A stretch of DNA of 37,524 bases from Bacillus sp. V3-13 (GTDB lineage: Bacteria; Bacillota; Bacilli; Bacillales; Cytobacillaceae). The stretch lies in the NCBI RefSeq assembly GCF_002860165.1, contig NZ_PGUZ01000082.1, forward strand, positions 1-37,524, written 5' to 3'. The notes under the pieces were generated by a model that was given only the letters and a program-made list of their open reading frames with translations, ran no database searches and was not told the origin of the DNA. Within the stretch, counting starts at the first letter, position 1, and every line of letters starts with the position of its first letter. The translations under genes and the position numbers were made by a program. Below, piece by piece: positions 9,680 to 17,735 of the stretch.

Positions 9680-9730
9680 GTTAAATAATCTAACGAGATT
9701 GTTTACGGCCTAAAAATAGAGACATATAAT
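9680..9730 (+). promoter_or_regulatory. Promoter and possible operator of the hydrolase operon
   Basis: TTTACG (9702-9707) and TATAAT (9725-9730) are 17 bp apart and fit a sigma-A promoter. Just upstream, GTTAAATAATCTAAC (9680-9694) is an imperfect palindrome with six of seven arm positions paired. It is a candidate binding site for the adjacent GntR regulator, but I cannot show a second copy with confidence. Confidence 0.5.
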
Positions 9731-9832
9731 TCAGTTTAAGTATTTAGAGTTGTTAGAAAACGTGACATGGCTTATGAGAATTTTTTAATTTTAAGTTGTA
9801 AAGACATCATAACAAAATAAGGAGTGATAAGA

Positions 9833-10660
9833 ATGATGATAGTTAATTCTGCAAAAGCTGTTGAAAACTATACAAAGGAAGAACATGCCATTGAATTGCA
9901 AGGAATAAAGAAACATTTTGTTGATAAAGAGGATAATGTGATTCAGGTTATTAAAGATATCACACTTGATATTAAAGAAAAGGAGTTTATTAGTATTATT
10001 GGTCCGAGTGGCTGCGGAAAGAGTACTATGTTTAATATTATCTCTGGTCTCATGGAACCGTCGGCAGGACATGTAACGGTAAAGGGGGAAAATATTTCGA
10101 GTTCAACTGGTCATGTAGGTTATATGATGCAAAAAGATTTATTATTTCCCTGGCGCACAATCCTCGACAACGTTAGTCTCGGACTTGAGGTAAAGGGGAA
10201 AGCAAAGAAGGAACGTGAAGAAATTGGGTTGGCCTATTTGGCGAAATATGGACTTTCCGACTTTGCGAACGCCTATCCTTCCACATTATCGGGAGGAATG
10301 AGACAAAGGGTTGCACTCATTCGCACCCTGGCAATCGACCCCGACATTATTCTTTTGGATGAACCTTTTTCTGCTTTAGACTATCAAACAAGATTAGTAC
10401 TGGAAGAGGAAATACTGGGAATTTTAAGAGATTTCGGCAAAACAGCCGTTTTAATTACACATGATATAGGTGAAGCGATTGCGATGTCGGACCGGGTCGC
10501 CGTTATGACCCAAAGGCCGACTTCGGTAAAGAAAATCTATGAAGTGGGCCTTGCCAAAGAATACAGTTCCGCTATGAAGGCTAGATCCGATCATCGATAT
10601 AATCATTTTTTTGAAAGTATTTGGGCCGATTTAGATATTCAAATTGGGAGGGAGTTATAA
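9833..10660 (+). CDS. ABC transporter ATP-binding protein, SsuB/TauB type
   Basis: The 275-residue ATPase energises an importer of the nitrate/sulfonate/taurine/thiamine-precursor class. It has Walker A GPSGCGKS (57-64), a Q-loop in MMQKDLLFPWR, the signature LSGGMRQR, Walker B IILLDEPFSALD and the switch histidine in ITHDI. The FPWR sequence after the Q-loop is usual in this class. GTG at 9824 lies in the ribosome-binding site AAGGAGTGAT, so the ATG at 9833 is preferred. The stop codon overlaps the start of the permease gene by one base (TAATG), which indicates translational coupling. The substrate cannot be told from this subunit. Confidence 0.9.
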   Translation: MMIVNSAKAVENYTKEEHAIELQGIKKHFVDKEDNVIQVIKDITLDIKEKEFISIIGPSGCGKSTMFNIISGLMEPSAGHVTVKGENISSSTGHVGYMMQKDLLFPWRTILDNVSLGLEVKGKAKKEREEIGLAYLAKYGLSDFANAYPSTLSGGMRQRVALIRTLAIDPDIILLDEPFSALDYQTRLVLEEEILGILRDFGKTAVLITHDIGEAIAMSDRVAVMTQRPTSVKKIYEVGLAKEYSSAMKARSDHRYNHFFESIWADLDIQIGREL

Positions 10661-11505
10661 TGGATTTAACACAAGTCGGTACTGGAAAGATTATTCAAAC
10701 AAAAGCCCGGCAAAAGAAAAAGAAGCTCAATCCCATCGTGCTTTATAATATTTCAAGACTGGGAATTGTTTTATCTCTATTGGCTATATGGGAACTGGCA
10801 GTTTATCTGCAATGGGTCAATTCTTTTTTGATGGGTTCTCCGCTTGGCATATTAAATGAAACGGTTCGTCTTATTCAAAGCGGGCAGCTTTTCAGTGATA
10901 TGCTGGCAACTGTTTATGGAACGATTATGGGCTTTATTATCGGCAGTGTTTTAGGTTCTGTTGTCGGTCTTCTATTATGGTATTCTACAACATTTGCAAG
11001 AATTATTGACCCCTTTATTGTCGCTTTAAACGGCCTGCCGAAAATTGCCCTTGCACCGATGATTATTATTTGGTTTGGCTCGGGGATGTTCTCGAAGATT
11101 GCTTTAGCCGGTATTGCTACGTTTATCGTGGCGTTGCTTTCAGCATACCAGGGAACACATCAAATCGATTCAAATCTTGTCAATTTAATGCGATCACTCG
11201 GAGCGTCCAAAGGCCAAATTTTTAAAAAGGTTGTTTTTCCTTCATCCATGCCCTGGATTATTTCCGCATTCCGGTTAAATATAGGTTTTGCCTTAATTGC
11301 TGTTATTGGGGGAGAGTTTATCTCTTCTGATAAAGGACTTGGAAGAATGATTTTCGTCGCTGGAAATCTATTTAACTTAAATGTTGTCTGGGTGGGAGTC
11401 TTAACTTTAATGGCAGTTGCGATCTTTCTTTATGTTGTTGTATCGAAAATGGAGTCTCGATTAATTCCTTGGGATGCAATGAACAAACAAAGTGAAAATC
11501 AATAA
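10660..11505 (+). CDS. ABC transporter permease, SsuC type
   Basis: This 281-residue membrane protein has a Lys-rich cytoplasmic N-terminus and about six transmembrane segments. The BPD_transp_1 EAA loop is LMRSLGASKGQIFKKVVFPSS, the contact site for the ATPase. The segment ALNGLPKIALAPMIIIWFG is typical of SsuC/TauC-like permeases. It starts with an ATG that shares its A with the ATPase stop codon, behind GGGAGGGAG. With the ATPase before it and the lipoprotein after it, it makes a complete importer. Confidence 0.9.
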   Translation: MDLTQVGTGKIIQTKARQKKKKLNPIVLYNISRLGIVLSLLAIWELAVYLQWVNSFLMGSPLGILNETVRLIQSGQLFSDMLATVYGTIMGFIIGSVLGSVVGLLLWYSTTFARIIDPFIVALNGLPKIALAPMIIIWFGSGMFSKIALAGIATFIVALLSAYQGTHQIDSNLVNLMRSLGASKGQIFKKVVFPSSMPWIISAFRLNIGFALIAVIGGEFISSDKGLGRMIFVAGNLFNLNVVWVGVLTLMAVAIFLYVVVSKMESRLIPWDAMNKQSENQ

Positions 11506-11528
11506 CAGTTCAGATGGGGGATTTTTCA

Positions 11529-12533
11529 ATGAAAAAATATTCGATTATCACACTACTATCTATACTTGTTGTGACTCTGTCAGCTTGTTCTGGAAGTAAC
11601 GCAGGAGTTTCTTCAGCCCAGGCTGAAAAAGATGGTGAAATGGACACTGTTCTTATAACAGAGGCCTTCCACACTCTTCTTTATTTACCACTGTATGTGG
11701 GTTTCCATGAAGGTGTGTTTAAAGAAAATAATATAAATATCTCTAATATTCGCTCTGCCGGTACCGGCCCGACCGCATTGACGTCTGTGCTTTCCGGCGA
11801 AGCACAATTTTCAGTACATGGTCCGGAGCACGTAGGTTTTGCCAATGAAAAAGGCGGCGATGCAAAAGCTGTCAGTGCAGTAGCAAATAGTGCTCCTGTC
11901 TGGGTGCTTGCTAATAAAGATGTTGTGTTTGATTCACCGGCAGATTTAAAAGGAAAACGAATCATCGTCGGGTTAGCTCCAGGCACATCGAATACGCTAC
12001 TCAAACGCTTGCTCGAAGATAACGGACTTGATTATCAAAACGATGTAAAAGTAACTGAAGTCCAAAACGGATCTGAACTGGGCCCCGTACTGGCAGGGGA
12101 AGCGGATATTGCGGTCGCTTATCAGCCACAGGTAGAGCAGGGCTTAGCTGAAGGTTTGGAATTAGTTTACGATTTCACAAAAGAATATCCCGACTATGCA
12201 TTCTCTACTTTCAATACGTCTCAAAAAATCATCGATGAAAATCCTGAGCTAGTAAAACGATTTGTAAAAGCTATGGACGAATCTCTAAAACTAATCCATA
12301 AAGACCCGGAAACTGCAAAGAAAGTAGCTAAAAAAGAGTTTCCGGAACTGGACGGAGACGTTATTGATCAAGCTGTTCAACGTATGATTGACAGCAACGT
12401 TTATCCGGAAAATGTCGAGATTACCACGGAAGCTTTTAAAACAGCTATCGATATGCAGAAATTTGTAGGAAATATAAAAAACGAAATGAAGTATGAAGAT
12501 ATTGTGAATTCAGAGTTTATTCCTGGTGAATGA
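11529..12533 (+). CDS. ABC substrate-binding lipoprotein, NMT1/SsuA-like
   Basis: The 334-residue protein has a signal peptide ending in the lipobox LSAC, with the lipid-modified cysteine at residue 20. It is therefore anchored outside the membrane. The body has the NMT1/SsuA-like fold: LYLPLYVGFHEGVFKENN near the start, and VVFDSPADLKGKRIIVG and GEADIAVAYQP further on. Members of this family bind sulfonates, nitrate, pyrimidine thiamine precursors and other small compounds, so the ligand is open. A longer reading from ATG at 11514 is unlikely because that codon lies in the GGGGG ribosome-binding site; I use the ATG at 11529. Confidence 0.88.
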   Translation: MKKYSIITLLSILVVTLSACSGSNAGVSSAQAEKDGEMDTVLITEAFHTLLYLPLYVGFHEGVFKENNINISNIRSAGTGPTALTSVLSGEAQFSVHGPEHVGFANEKGGDAKAVSAVANSAPVWVLANKDVVFDSPADLKGKRIIVGLAPGTSNTLLKRLLEDNGLDYQNDVKVTEVQNGSELGPVLAGEADIAVAYQPQVEQGLAEGLELVYDFTKEYPDYAFSTFNTSQKIIDENPELVKRFVKAMDESLKLIHKDPETAKKVAKKEFPELDGDVIDQAVQRMIDSNVYPENVEITTEAFKTAIDMQKFVGNIKNEMKYEDIVNSEFIPGE

Positions 12534-12553
12534 CAAGGAGGAGGTGTCTAGTT

Positions 12554-13516
12554 ATGAAATTAACAATAGTTGGACTGCAAAGTGGTCCCAATTTAAATGG
12601 AGAAAGTTATACTGATCGTCTTGAAATGCTGGCTGCTCAATTTGATCATGCTATTCACGATAATCCAGGAACAGACCTGGTCGTTTTCCCCGAGCTAATG
12701 ACGACTCCTTATTTTTGCCCGATAGATGATCAAAGCTTTTTTGAATTAGCAGAACCTTTACTTGGCGAAACGTTTACATTTTTTTCTCAAAAAGCAAGAG
12801 ATTCGGGTGTGTATGTTGTGATTACCATATTTGAAAAATATGCAGATGATCAAAACACTAGCTATTATAATACGGCAATTATGATTTCTGATGCAGGAGA
12901 ATATATCGGCAGTTATCGGAAGACACATATTCCAAAATTGGCACTCCCAACTTTAACAACGGATGAAACTCGTTATTTTAAGAGGGGAACTGAATTTCCT
13001 GTTTTTGATGTAAAAGGCTATAAGGTTGGTATTCTCATCTGTTTCGATCGTTCCTTTCCAGAAGCTGCCAGGGCTCTCGCGTTGCAGGGGGCAGAATTAA
13101 TCATCATTCCAACAGCAGCCGGAGGAGAAGAGCGAAAGGCAGCATGGCTTTCCGAGTGCCAGGCCAGAGCCAGAGAAAATGGCCTCTATGTTGTCGGGGT
13201 TAATAAGGCAGGAGACGAAACACTTAAAGCTGAAGGCCGGGAGTTAACATCACGATTCTTTGGGTTAAGCTGTGCCTTTGATCCAAGCGGAAATGCTGTG
13301 CAACCTCATTTAGACAGTGAACCTTGGAAGCACATTATCCTCGAAATCGATGGTAAAAAAGTAGAAGAACAAAGGAATAGGTTAAACTTTTTGGATTTTT
13401 TACAAGGAGATTTATATCATTCTTATTCGAGTGAAGTTCAGAAAGTAAGAAAATATGAAATTAAGAGAGAGACAGTTCCGCTTTTTGGACCGAAAGGAGT
13501 CGTTACAATTGATTAA
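12554..13516 (+). CDS. Nitrilase-superfamily carbon-nitrogen hydrolase
   Basis: The 320-residue enzyme has the Glu-Lys-Cys triad of the nitrilase superfamily: E47 in VVFPELMTTPYF, K123 in YRKTHIP and C163 in LICFDRSFPEAARAL. The context CFDRSFPE and the YRKTHIP loop are closest to the beta-ureidopropionase, N-carbamoyl-amino-acid and N-carbamoylputrescine amidohydrolase branch as I recall it, rather than true nitrilases. Cleavage of a carbamoyl or amide C-N bond is thus the best guess. No signal peptide is seen, so it acts on imported substrate. The ATG at 12554 follows AAGGAGGAGGTG. The next gene overlaps its end by 8 bp. Confidence 0.85.
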   Translation: MKLTIVGLQSGPNLNGESYTDRLEMLAAQFDHAIHDNPGTDLVVFPELMTTPYFCPIDDQSFFELAEPLLGETFTFFSQKARDSGVYVVITIFEKYADDQNTSYYNTAIMISDAGEYIGSYRKTHIPKLALPTLTTDETRYFKRGTEFPVFDVKGYKVGILICFDRSFPEAARALALQGAELIIIPTAAGGEERKAAWLSECQARARENGLYVVGVNKAGDETLKAEGRELTSRFFGLSCAFDPSGNAVQPHLDSEPWKHIILEIDGKKVEEQRNRLNFLDFLQGDLYHSYSSEVQKVRKYEIKRETVPLFGPKGVVTID

Positions 13517-14873
13517 GACGTCTATGTTTTCCTTGACGATTGCAGATGCCCACCGATTATTAAGAGAAAAACAAATATCCCCAACTGAGCTGGTTTCATT
13601 ATATTTAGAACAGATCGAACAGGCAGAGCCAACCATAAGAGCCTGGGTAACAATTGAAAAAGACCGCGCTATTGAAAGAGCAAAAGAGTTAGAGCACAAA
13701 GTGAATCAGTTTAAAACGTTTTCACAGCTATATGGTATTCCATATGCAGCAAAGGACATCATTTATACGAAAGGAATAAACACTGAAGGCGGATCAAAGG
13801 CATTAAAAGGATTTACACCTGATCAGGATGCTACCGTGGTTCAAAAATTATCTGATGCAGGGGCTATTTTACTCGGCAAAACAACGACGACAGAATTTGC
13901 TAACTGGGGAGGCCCACCGGAAACTAGGAATCCATGGAATTTAAACCACACGCCTGGCGGATCAAGCTCCGGTTCGGCAGCAGCCATGGCTGCAGGTATG
14001 ACTTTAATGGCATTGGGGACCCAAACAGCCGGATCATTATCAAGACCGGCTGCCTATAATGGCTTGACAGTGTTAAAAGCAACTTATGGAAGAATAAGCA
14101 AGGCCGGGGTGATACCCGCCAGCTGGAGCTTGGATCATATAGGTGCTTTTACAAAAACGGTTGAGGATACAGTCCTTGTCTATAATGAAATTTCCGGGCC
14201 GGACCAACATGATTCATCCACTTGGACATTGCCAAAACAAGATCTCTGCTTACGGGAAAAGAAAGACTATAAGATCGGCATTGTAATAGATGAATATTTT
14301 AAAGACACTGATGGTGAATTGCAAAAGTCTATCGAAGACGCGATTCAGGTGCTTCAGAACATAGGTTTTAAAACGATTTCTATTCATTTGCCCGGCAGTT
14401 TGGAAGCGGCCAACGCTGCTCAACACATCGTGATGAAATCGGAAACAGCCCATTATCATGCAGATAAATATTTGAAAGAACCGGCCCTTTTCGGTCCCTA
14501 TTTACAGCAGTTTATTAAAGAAGGCCTACAAATTAAAGCAAATGATTATCTGAAAGCGCAACGAATCCGATCTATTTTTAGAGAACAAATGACCGAACTC
14601 TTTAAAGATGTAGATTTGTTAATTACCCCAGCCTCACCAACACCCGCACCAAAAGGGATTTCAGAAACAGGATCACCTGCCTACAATCTTCCATTTACAA
14701 ATGCAGGTGTCCCAACTCTGACCATTCCTATTGGATACACACAAATCAATCATCTGCCAATGGCAATGCAGCTAGTTGCCGGTCCGATGCACGAGCAAAA
14801 GCTAATAGATGCCGGGTTTCTTTTTCAAAAGGAAACGGATTGGCATATGAAAACACCTGAGATGCTTAGGTAA
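13509..14873 (+). CDS. Amidase-signature family enzyme
   Basis: The 454-residue protein belongs to the amidase-signature family (GatA, acetamidase and allophanate hydrolase relatives). Its Ser-Ser-Lys triad is visible: K82 in PYAAKDII, the cis serine in TPGGSSSGSAAA (about 152-153) and the nucleophile S176 in GTQTAGSLSRPAA. It hydrolyses an amide to acid plus amine or ammonia. The TTG start at 13509 lies 9 nt after AAAGGAG and overlaps the preceding hydrolase gene by 8 bp; the ATG at 13524 is a poorer alternative. A role in protein amidation (GatA) is unlikely because gatC and gatB are absent. Two different C-N hydrolases in a row suggest sequential hydrolysis. Confidence 0.88.
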   Translation: MIKTSMFSLTIADAHRLLREKQISPTELVSLYLEQIEQAEPTIRAWVTIEKDRAIERAKELEHKVNQFKTFSQLYGIPYAAKDIIYTKGINTEGGSKALKGFTPDQDATVVQKLSDAGAILLGKTTTTEFANWGGPPETRNPWNLNHTPGGSSSGSAAAMAAGMTLMALGTQTAGSLSRPAAYNGLTVLKATYGRISKAGVIPASWSLDHIGAFTKTVEDTVLVYNEISGPDQHDSSTWTLPKQDLCLREKKDYKIGIVIDEYFKDTDGELQKSIEDAIQVLQNIGFKTISIHLPGSLEAANAAQHIVMKSETAHYHADKYLKEPALFGPYLQQFIKEGLQIKANDYLKAQRIRSIFREQMTELFKDVDLLITPASPTPAPKGISETGSPAYNLPFTNAGVPTLTIPIGYTQINHLPMAMQLVAGPMHEQKLIDAGFLFQKETDWHMKTPEMLR

Positions 14874-14876
14874 AAG

Positions 14877-15617
14877 ATGTTATTGATTGTAACGATGGTA
14901 TTGTTAGGGTTCGTGTTGGGATTTGTTGGAGCTGGGGGCTCCGGTTTTATCATTGCCATACTTGTGACGATTTTCCATATCCCCGTACATACCGCATTAG
15001 GCACTGCCGTATCTGTCATGTTATTTAGCGTATTGTCAGGAAGTTGGAGTCACTTTCGAGAAGGGAATCTATATTTAAAAGAAGGCTTAATTGTCGGTTT
15101 GTTCGGGGGAATTGGTGCTTTCTTTGGGACCAGATTGACCGTGTTCATAGACCCGAATGTGCTGATGTTTTTTACAATGACAGTGTTAGTCATTTCAGCA
15201 GTACTTCTTTGGTTAAAAACTAGAGTGAACATTAGGGTTGAGGAAGAGAGAACAAATCCGGCGGTTCTTGGCTATAGCCTAATCGGGCTCGGTAATGGCT
15301 TGATTTCAGGAACTTTCGGGATCGGTGCAGCTCCCTTTATCCAGTTGTCACTCATAAAATGGCTGCATTTTCCAATGCGGTTCGCCGCAGGAACTACGAT
15401 GTTGGTTATTGTACCCATTTCGATGTTCGCATCCGCTGGCTACATCGTAAACGGCTATTTTGACACTCTGTTGTTTTTAAAAGTAGCTCTTGGAACGATA
15501 GTTGGGACCTACATTGGAGCGAAGTTAACCAAGAAACTTCCCCAAGTTCTATTGCGATACGGAATGGTTATTACTCCGATTGCAAGTGCGATCATATTAC
15601 TAATCAATTTTCTATGA
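14877..15617 (+). CDS. TSUP (TauE/SafE) family membrane permease
   Basis: This 246-residue protein has about seven or eight hydrophobic segments and the glycine-rich repeats of the TSUP/TauE-SafE family (LGFVGAGGSGFIIAIL near the start, GNGLISGTFGIGAAPF in the second half). Family members export or import small organic anions such as sulfite, sulfoacetate and other acids. The gene begins 3 bp after the amidase stop codon, so it belongs to the operon. It probably exports an acidic end product of the two hydrolases or a toxic by-product; this is inference. Its stop lies 11 bp from the stop of the convergent ATPase gene, with no clear terminator. Confidence 0.82.
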   Translation: MLLIVTMVLLGFVLGFVGAGGSGFIIAILVTIFHIPVHTALGTAVSVMLFSVLSGSWSHFREGNLYLKEGLIVGLFGGIGAFFGTRLTVFIDPNVLMFFTMTVLVISAVLLWLKTRVNIRVEEERTNPAVLGYSLIGLGNGLISGTFGIGAAPFIQLSLIKWLHFPMRFAAGTTMLVIVPISMFASAGYIVNGYFDTLLFLKVALGTIVGTYIGAKLTKKLPQVLLRYGMVITPIASAIILLINFL

Positions 15618-15628
15618 AATGGAAAAGC

Positions 15629-16384
15629 TTAATCAGCTAACAAATGATGAAGCAGCCTATTTTTATCATCGAAAAATTGTTTCATGATTTTGTAGTGATT
15701 GGTTTCTTCCAGGGCTGTTTCATTGATTCCGTCCTCGCTAAGCTCAAATATTTTGGAGGATGGATAAGACATGATGATCGGGGAATGGGTCGCTATGATA
15801 AACTGAGAATTCTCGTTCACCAGATCATGGATCCTTGCGATCATCGATAATTGCCTGATTGGTGAAAGGGCCGCCTCAGGTTCATCCAAAATGTAAATGC
15901 CGTTGCCGCGAAAACGATTTGTGAAGGTCGAAAAAAAAGCTTCGCCATGTGATTGTTCATGGAGTGAAACTCCGCCAAACGAGTCAATTACCCGGGGGCC
16001 CGGTGCTGGTTCACTGTCCATTTTTTCTATATTGGAAGCGACATTATAAAAGCTTTCCGCTCGAAGAAAAAAGCCATCTTTGGGCCGCAATACGCCTTTT
16101 ATCACTTTAAGGTAATGTTCGAGAACGGAATGAGAGTCATAAGTGGTGAAGTTGAAGTTCAACGAACCTCCTTCTGGATTAAATCCGAGCGAAACGGCAA
16201 TGGCTTCTAATAAGGTTGATTTGCCCACCCCATTTTCACCGACAATGAAAGTGACATTTGGATGGAGAGATAGTTCGGTTAATGAATGAATGCTTGGGAG
16301 ATTAAAAGGATAGTCATTAAATGAAGGAACTTTATCTCTTTTCAATTTAATGCCTCTAACATATTGGGAATGTAAGTGATCCAT
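15629..16384 (-). CDS. AAA family ATPase with ABC-type motifs
   Basis: The 251-residue protein is a soluble SMC/ABC-like ATPase of the predicted-ATPase group (COG3910-like). Walker A is GENGVGKS (49-56), the signature-like region is SHGEAFFSTF, Walker B is GIYILDEPEAALSP, and the switch histidine is in IATHSPIIMSYP. No membrane partner is adjacent, so it is not a transporter. Members are found alone in many bacteria and with nucleases in some defence systems; no nuclease domain or nuclease neighbour is seen here. The ATG follows GCGGGG. Its role is unknown. Confidence 0.82.
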   Translation of the reverse strand: MDHLHSQYVRGIKLKRDKVPSFNDYPFNLPSIHSLTELSLHPNVTFIVGENGVGKSTLLEAIAVSLGFNPEGGSLNFNFTTYDSHSVLEHYLKVIKGVLRPKDGFFLRAESFYNVASNIEKMDSEPAPGPRVIDSFGGVSLHEQSHGEAFFSTFTNRFRGNGIYILDEPEAALSPIRQLSMIARIHDLVNENSQFIIATHSPIIMSYPSSKIFELSEDGINETALEETNHYKIMKQFFDDKNRLLHHLLAD

Positions 16385-16488
16385 ACAATTACCCCGCTTA
16401 ACTGATGATCTTTATTCTATATTTTATCAGATTAAAGAAGTGGAAACATTTATTTCTGTTGGAATTTTTAAATGGAAGGTTCGATTAT

Positions 16489-16527
16489 AACCCCCCCCCT
16501 GTTTGGAGACAAAAAGGGGGGGTTTTT
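16489..16527 (+). terminator. G/C-run hairpin terminator with no obvious gene
   Basis: A run of nine C (16491-16499) preceded by AA pairs with a run of seven G (16516-16522) followed by TTTTT. It is a strong plus-strand terminator by sequence. No plus-strand gene ends before it: the region 16385-16488 holds only the upstream part of the minus-strand ATPase gene. It may be left over from a lost gene. Confidence 0.65.
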
Positions 16528-16658
16528 GTGTGTTTTTTCATCAGATTCAGCTTGTTTACACTTGTTTTAGTTGGACCAGCATTCCGCCATTGGCACAAGC
16601 CTTATTTAATGGGAGTTCAAGAAATTCTAAGTCTGCCCGTCAATGTTGAGAGGATCAA

Positions 16659-16771
16659 TTAAGCGGAAATTCCCGGGATTTAAGCGGAAACTTGAATAAT
16701 TAAGCGGAAATACGATTATTTAAGCGGAAAAAATAATAATTAAGCGAAATGCGAGTTTATTTAAGCGAAAC
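16659..16771. repeat. Array of TTAAGCGRAA repeats, 20-21 bp period
   Basis: Six copies of AAGCGGAAA or AAGCGAAA start at 16661, 16682, 16702, 16722, 16742 and 16763, so the spacing is 21, 20, 20, 20 and 21 bp. The bases between the cores are AT-rich and not conserved. The array lies downstream of the minus-strand cREC gene. In that gene's direction it reads TTYCGCTTAA, the same sense as the other two arrays. Confidence 0.92.
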
Positions 16772-16804
16772 GTAGAAAGCGATTTGGTCATTAGGCTGAG
16801 GGAC

Positions 16805-16856
16805 GGTCTGGACATGGTGAAAAGGATTATCGTCAGAGGGTCAAATCTGCCAGACC
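16805..16856 (-). terminator. Stem-loop abutting the cREC stop codon
   Basis: GGTCTGG (16805-16811) pairs with CCAGACC (16850-16856), directly after the stop codon of the minus-strand cREC gene, with a 38-nt loop. It lacks a T run, so it may be a weak or Rho-assisted terminator or an RNA-stabilising structure. Confidence 0.4.
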
Positions 16857-17183
16857 TTAATGTAAAGGCAAGGGGCGCAAGATAATTTTGATGGTGTGAG
16901 GCATCTTGAGGTCTTTTTGTGCTTCCCTTAAAAACTGATACATGGCTTTGCCACCGACTGAGTTAGCAGAATGGATGGTAATGCGTTCTGCGAACAACTG
17001 GTACTCTACCATTAAGTGAACAAGCTTTAACCCGTTTCTCGTTTTATTGACCAGATCATGGTCCAACGACAAATGTTCGACATGAAAATGCACTAACAGG
17101 TTGAGACATTCATCAATATTATCGGTCAAAATATATCCTGGTGGACAAGGCCGGTAATCATCAAGAAACACACTTATTTTCAT
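16857..17183 (-). CDS. Receiver-like cREC domain protein
   Basis: The 108-residue protein fits the cyclic-phosphate-processing receiver (cREC) family. It begins with a receiver-type acidic pair in KISVFLDDYRPCPPGY (D8, D9), then has LSLDHDL and the C-terminal ITIHSANSVGGKAMYQFL. It lacks an output domain, so it is not an ordinary response regulator. The ATG at 17189 is too close to GGGAGG, so the ATG at 17183 is preferred. It is alone on its strand, followed by a stem-loop and a repeat array. The family's predicted role in processing cyclic phosphate ends on RNA is from comparative genomics. Confidence 0.72.
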   Translation of the reverse strand: MKISVFLDDYRPCPPGYILTDNIDECLNLLVHFHVEHLSLDHDLVNKTRNGLKLVHLMVEYQLFAERITIHSANSVGGKAMYQFLREAQKDLKMPHTIKIILRPLPLH

Positions 17184-17363
17184 GACCATACCTCCCTCTA
17201 TGTTCGGATTACGAATATTTTACCACATATTCATAGTGTTAATTGGTACTCCAGCAATAATAAGCAAGAAAAAAGGTAGGAATACCAATGATTCCAGCTT
17301 CGTAAATAGGTACAAAGTAATTTTTTAATTTATGAAAATTTACGGATTTATTCTCATAGATCA

Positions 17364-17392
17364 TTGGATGTTTATAGTAAAATATGTATTAT
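17364..17392 (+). promoter_or_regulatory. Possible promoter of the 17411 gene
   Basis: TTGGAT (17364-17369) and TATTAT (17387-17392) are 17 bp apart. This would leave a leader of only about 12 nt before the ATG at 17411, so the match may be fortuitous. Confidence 0.35.
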
Positions 17393-17410
17393 GACATTGG
17401 GGGAAGAAGA

Positions 17411-17710
17411 ATGAAAATTCTGTTGGAGTTACTGCGAATTGTTTTTATATTTTTTTTCCTGGGCGGAATTATGGCCACGGTGTTGACAAATGTATATGCG
17501 ATGACGGGGATTAACGTAGACGATTATAACTGGATGGGTGTTTTGGGCATCTTAATATTGCTTTTTGTTTTGTATCGAAATAGATGGCAGTTTTCTGGCT
17601 GGTATTCAGGAAAAGGCAGCGAAAAACTTCCGGTAAAAACTTCGAATCTATTGTTAACAATTTCTATTTTGATGCTAATGCTTCCACCTGTTTTAGGTTT
17701 AATACTTTAA
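17411..17710 (+). CDS. Small membrane protein, three predicted helices
   Basis: I do not recognise this 99-residue protein with confidence. It has hydrophobic segments at about residues 3-24, 35-50 and 75-97, separated by a short basic loop (YRNRWQFSGWYSGKGSEKL). The ATG at 17411 follows GGGGGAAGAAGA, a good ribosome-binding site; an upstream in-frame start at 17384 has none. The GNAT gene starts 25 bp after its stop codon, so the two may be co-transcribed. No catalytic motif is visible. Confidence 0.65.
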   Translation: MKILLELLRIVFIFFFLGGIMATVLTNVYAMTGINVDDYNWMGVLGILILLFVLYRNRWQFSGWYSGKGSEKLPVKTSNLLLTISILMLMLPPVLGLIL

Positions 17711-17735
17711 TTGAAATATAGAGAGTTGAGTGACA

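Noticed and set aside
13509-14873. GatA subunit of glutamyl-tRNA amidotransferase
   Set aside because: gatC and gatB are absent, and the gene sits in a transport-hydrolase operon. The active-site surroundings (GTQTAGSLSRPAA) fit general amidases equally well.
16405-16662. Plus-strand frame of 85 codons
   Set aside because: It crosses a strong terminator hairpin with C and G runs, has no ribosome-binding site and no protein-like pattern.
15629-17183. Anti-phage defence pair (AAA ATPase plus cREC protein)
   Set aside because: No nuclease or other effector is encoded beside them, the genes are about 470 bp apart with a repeat array between, and no known defence arrangement is recognised.
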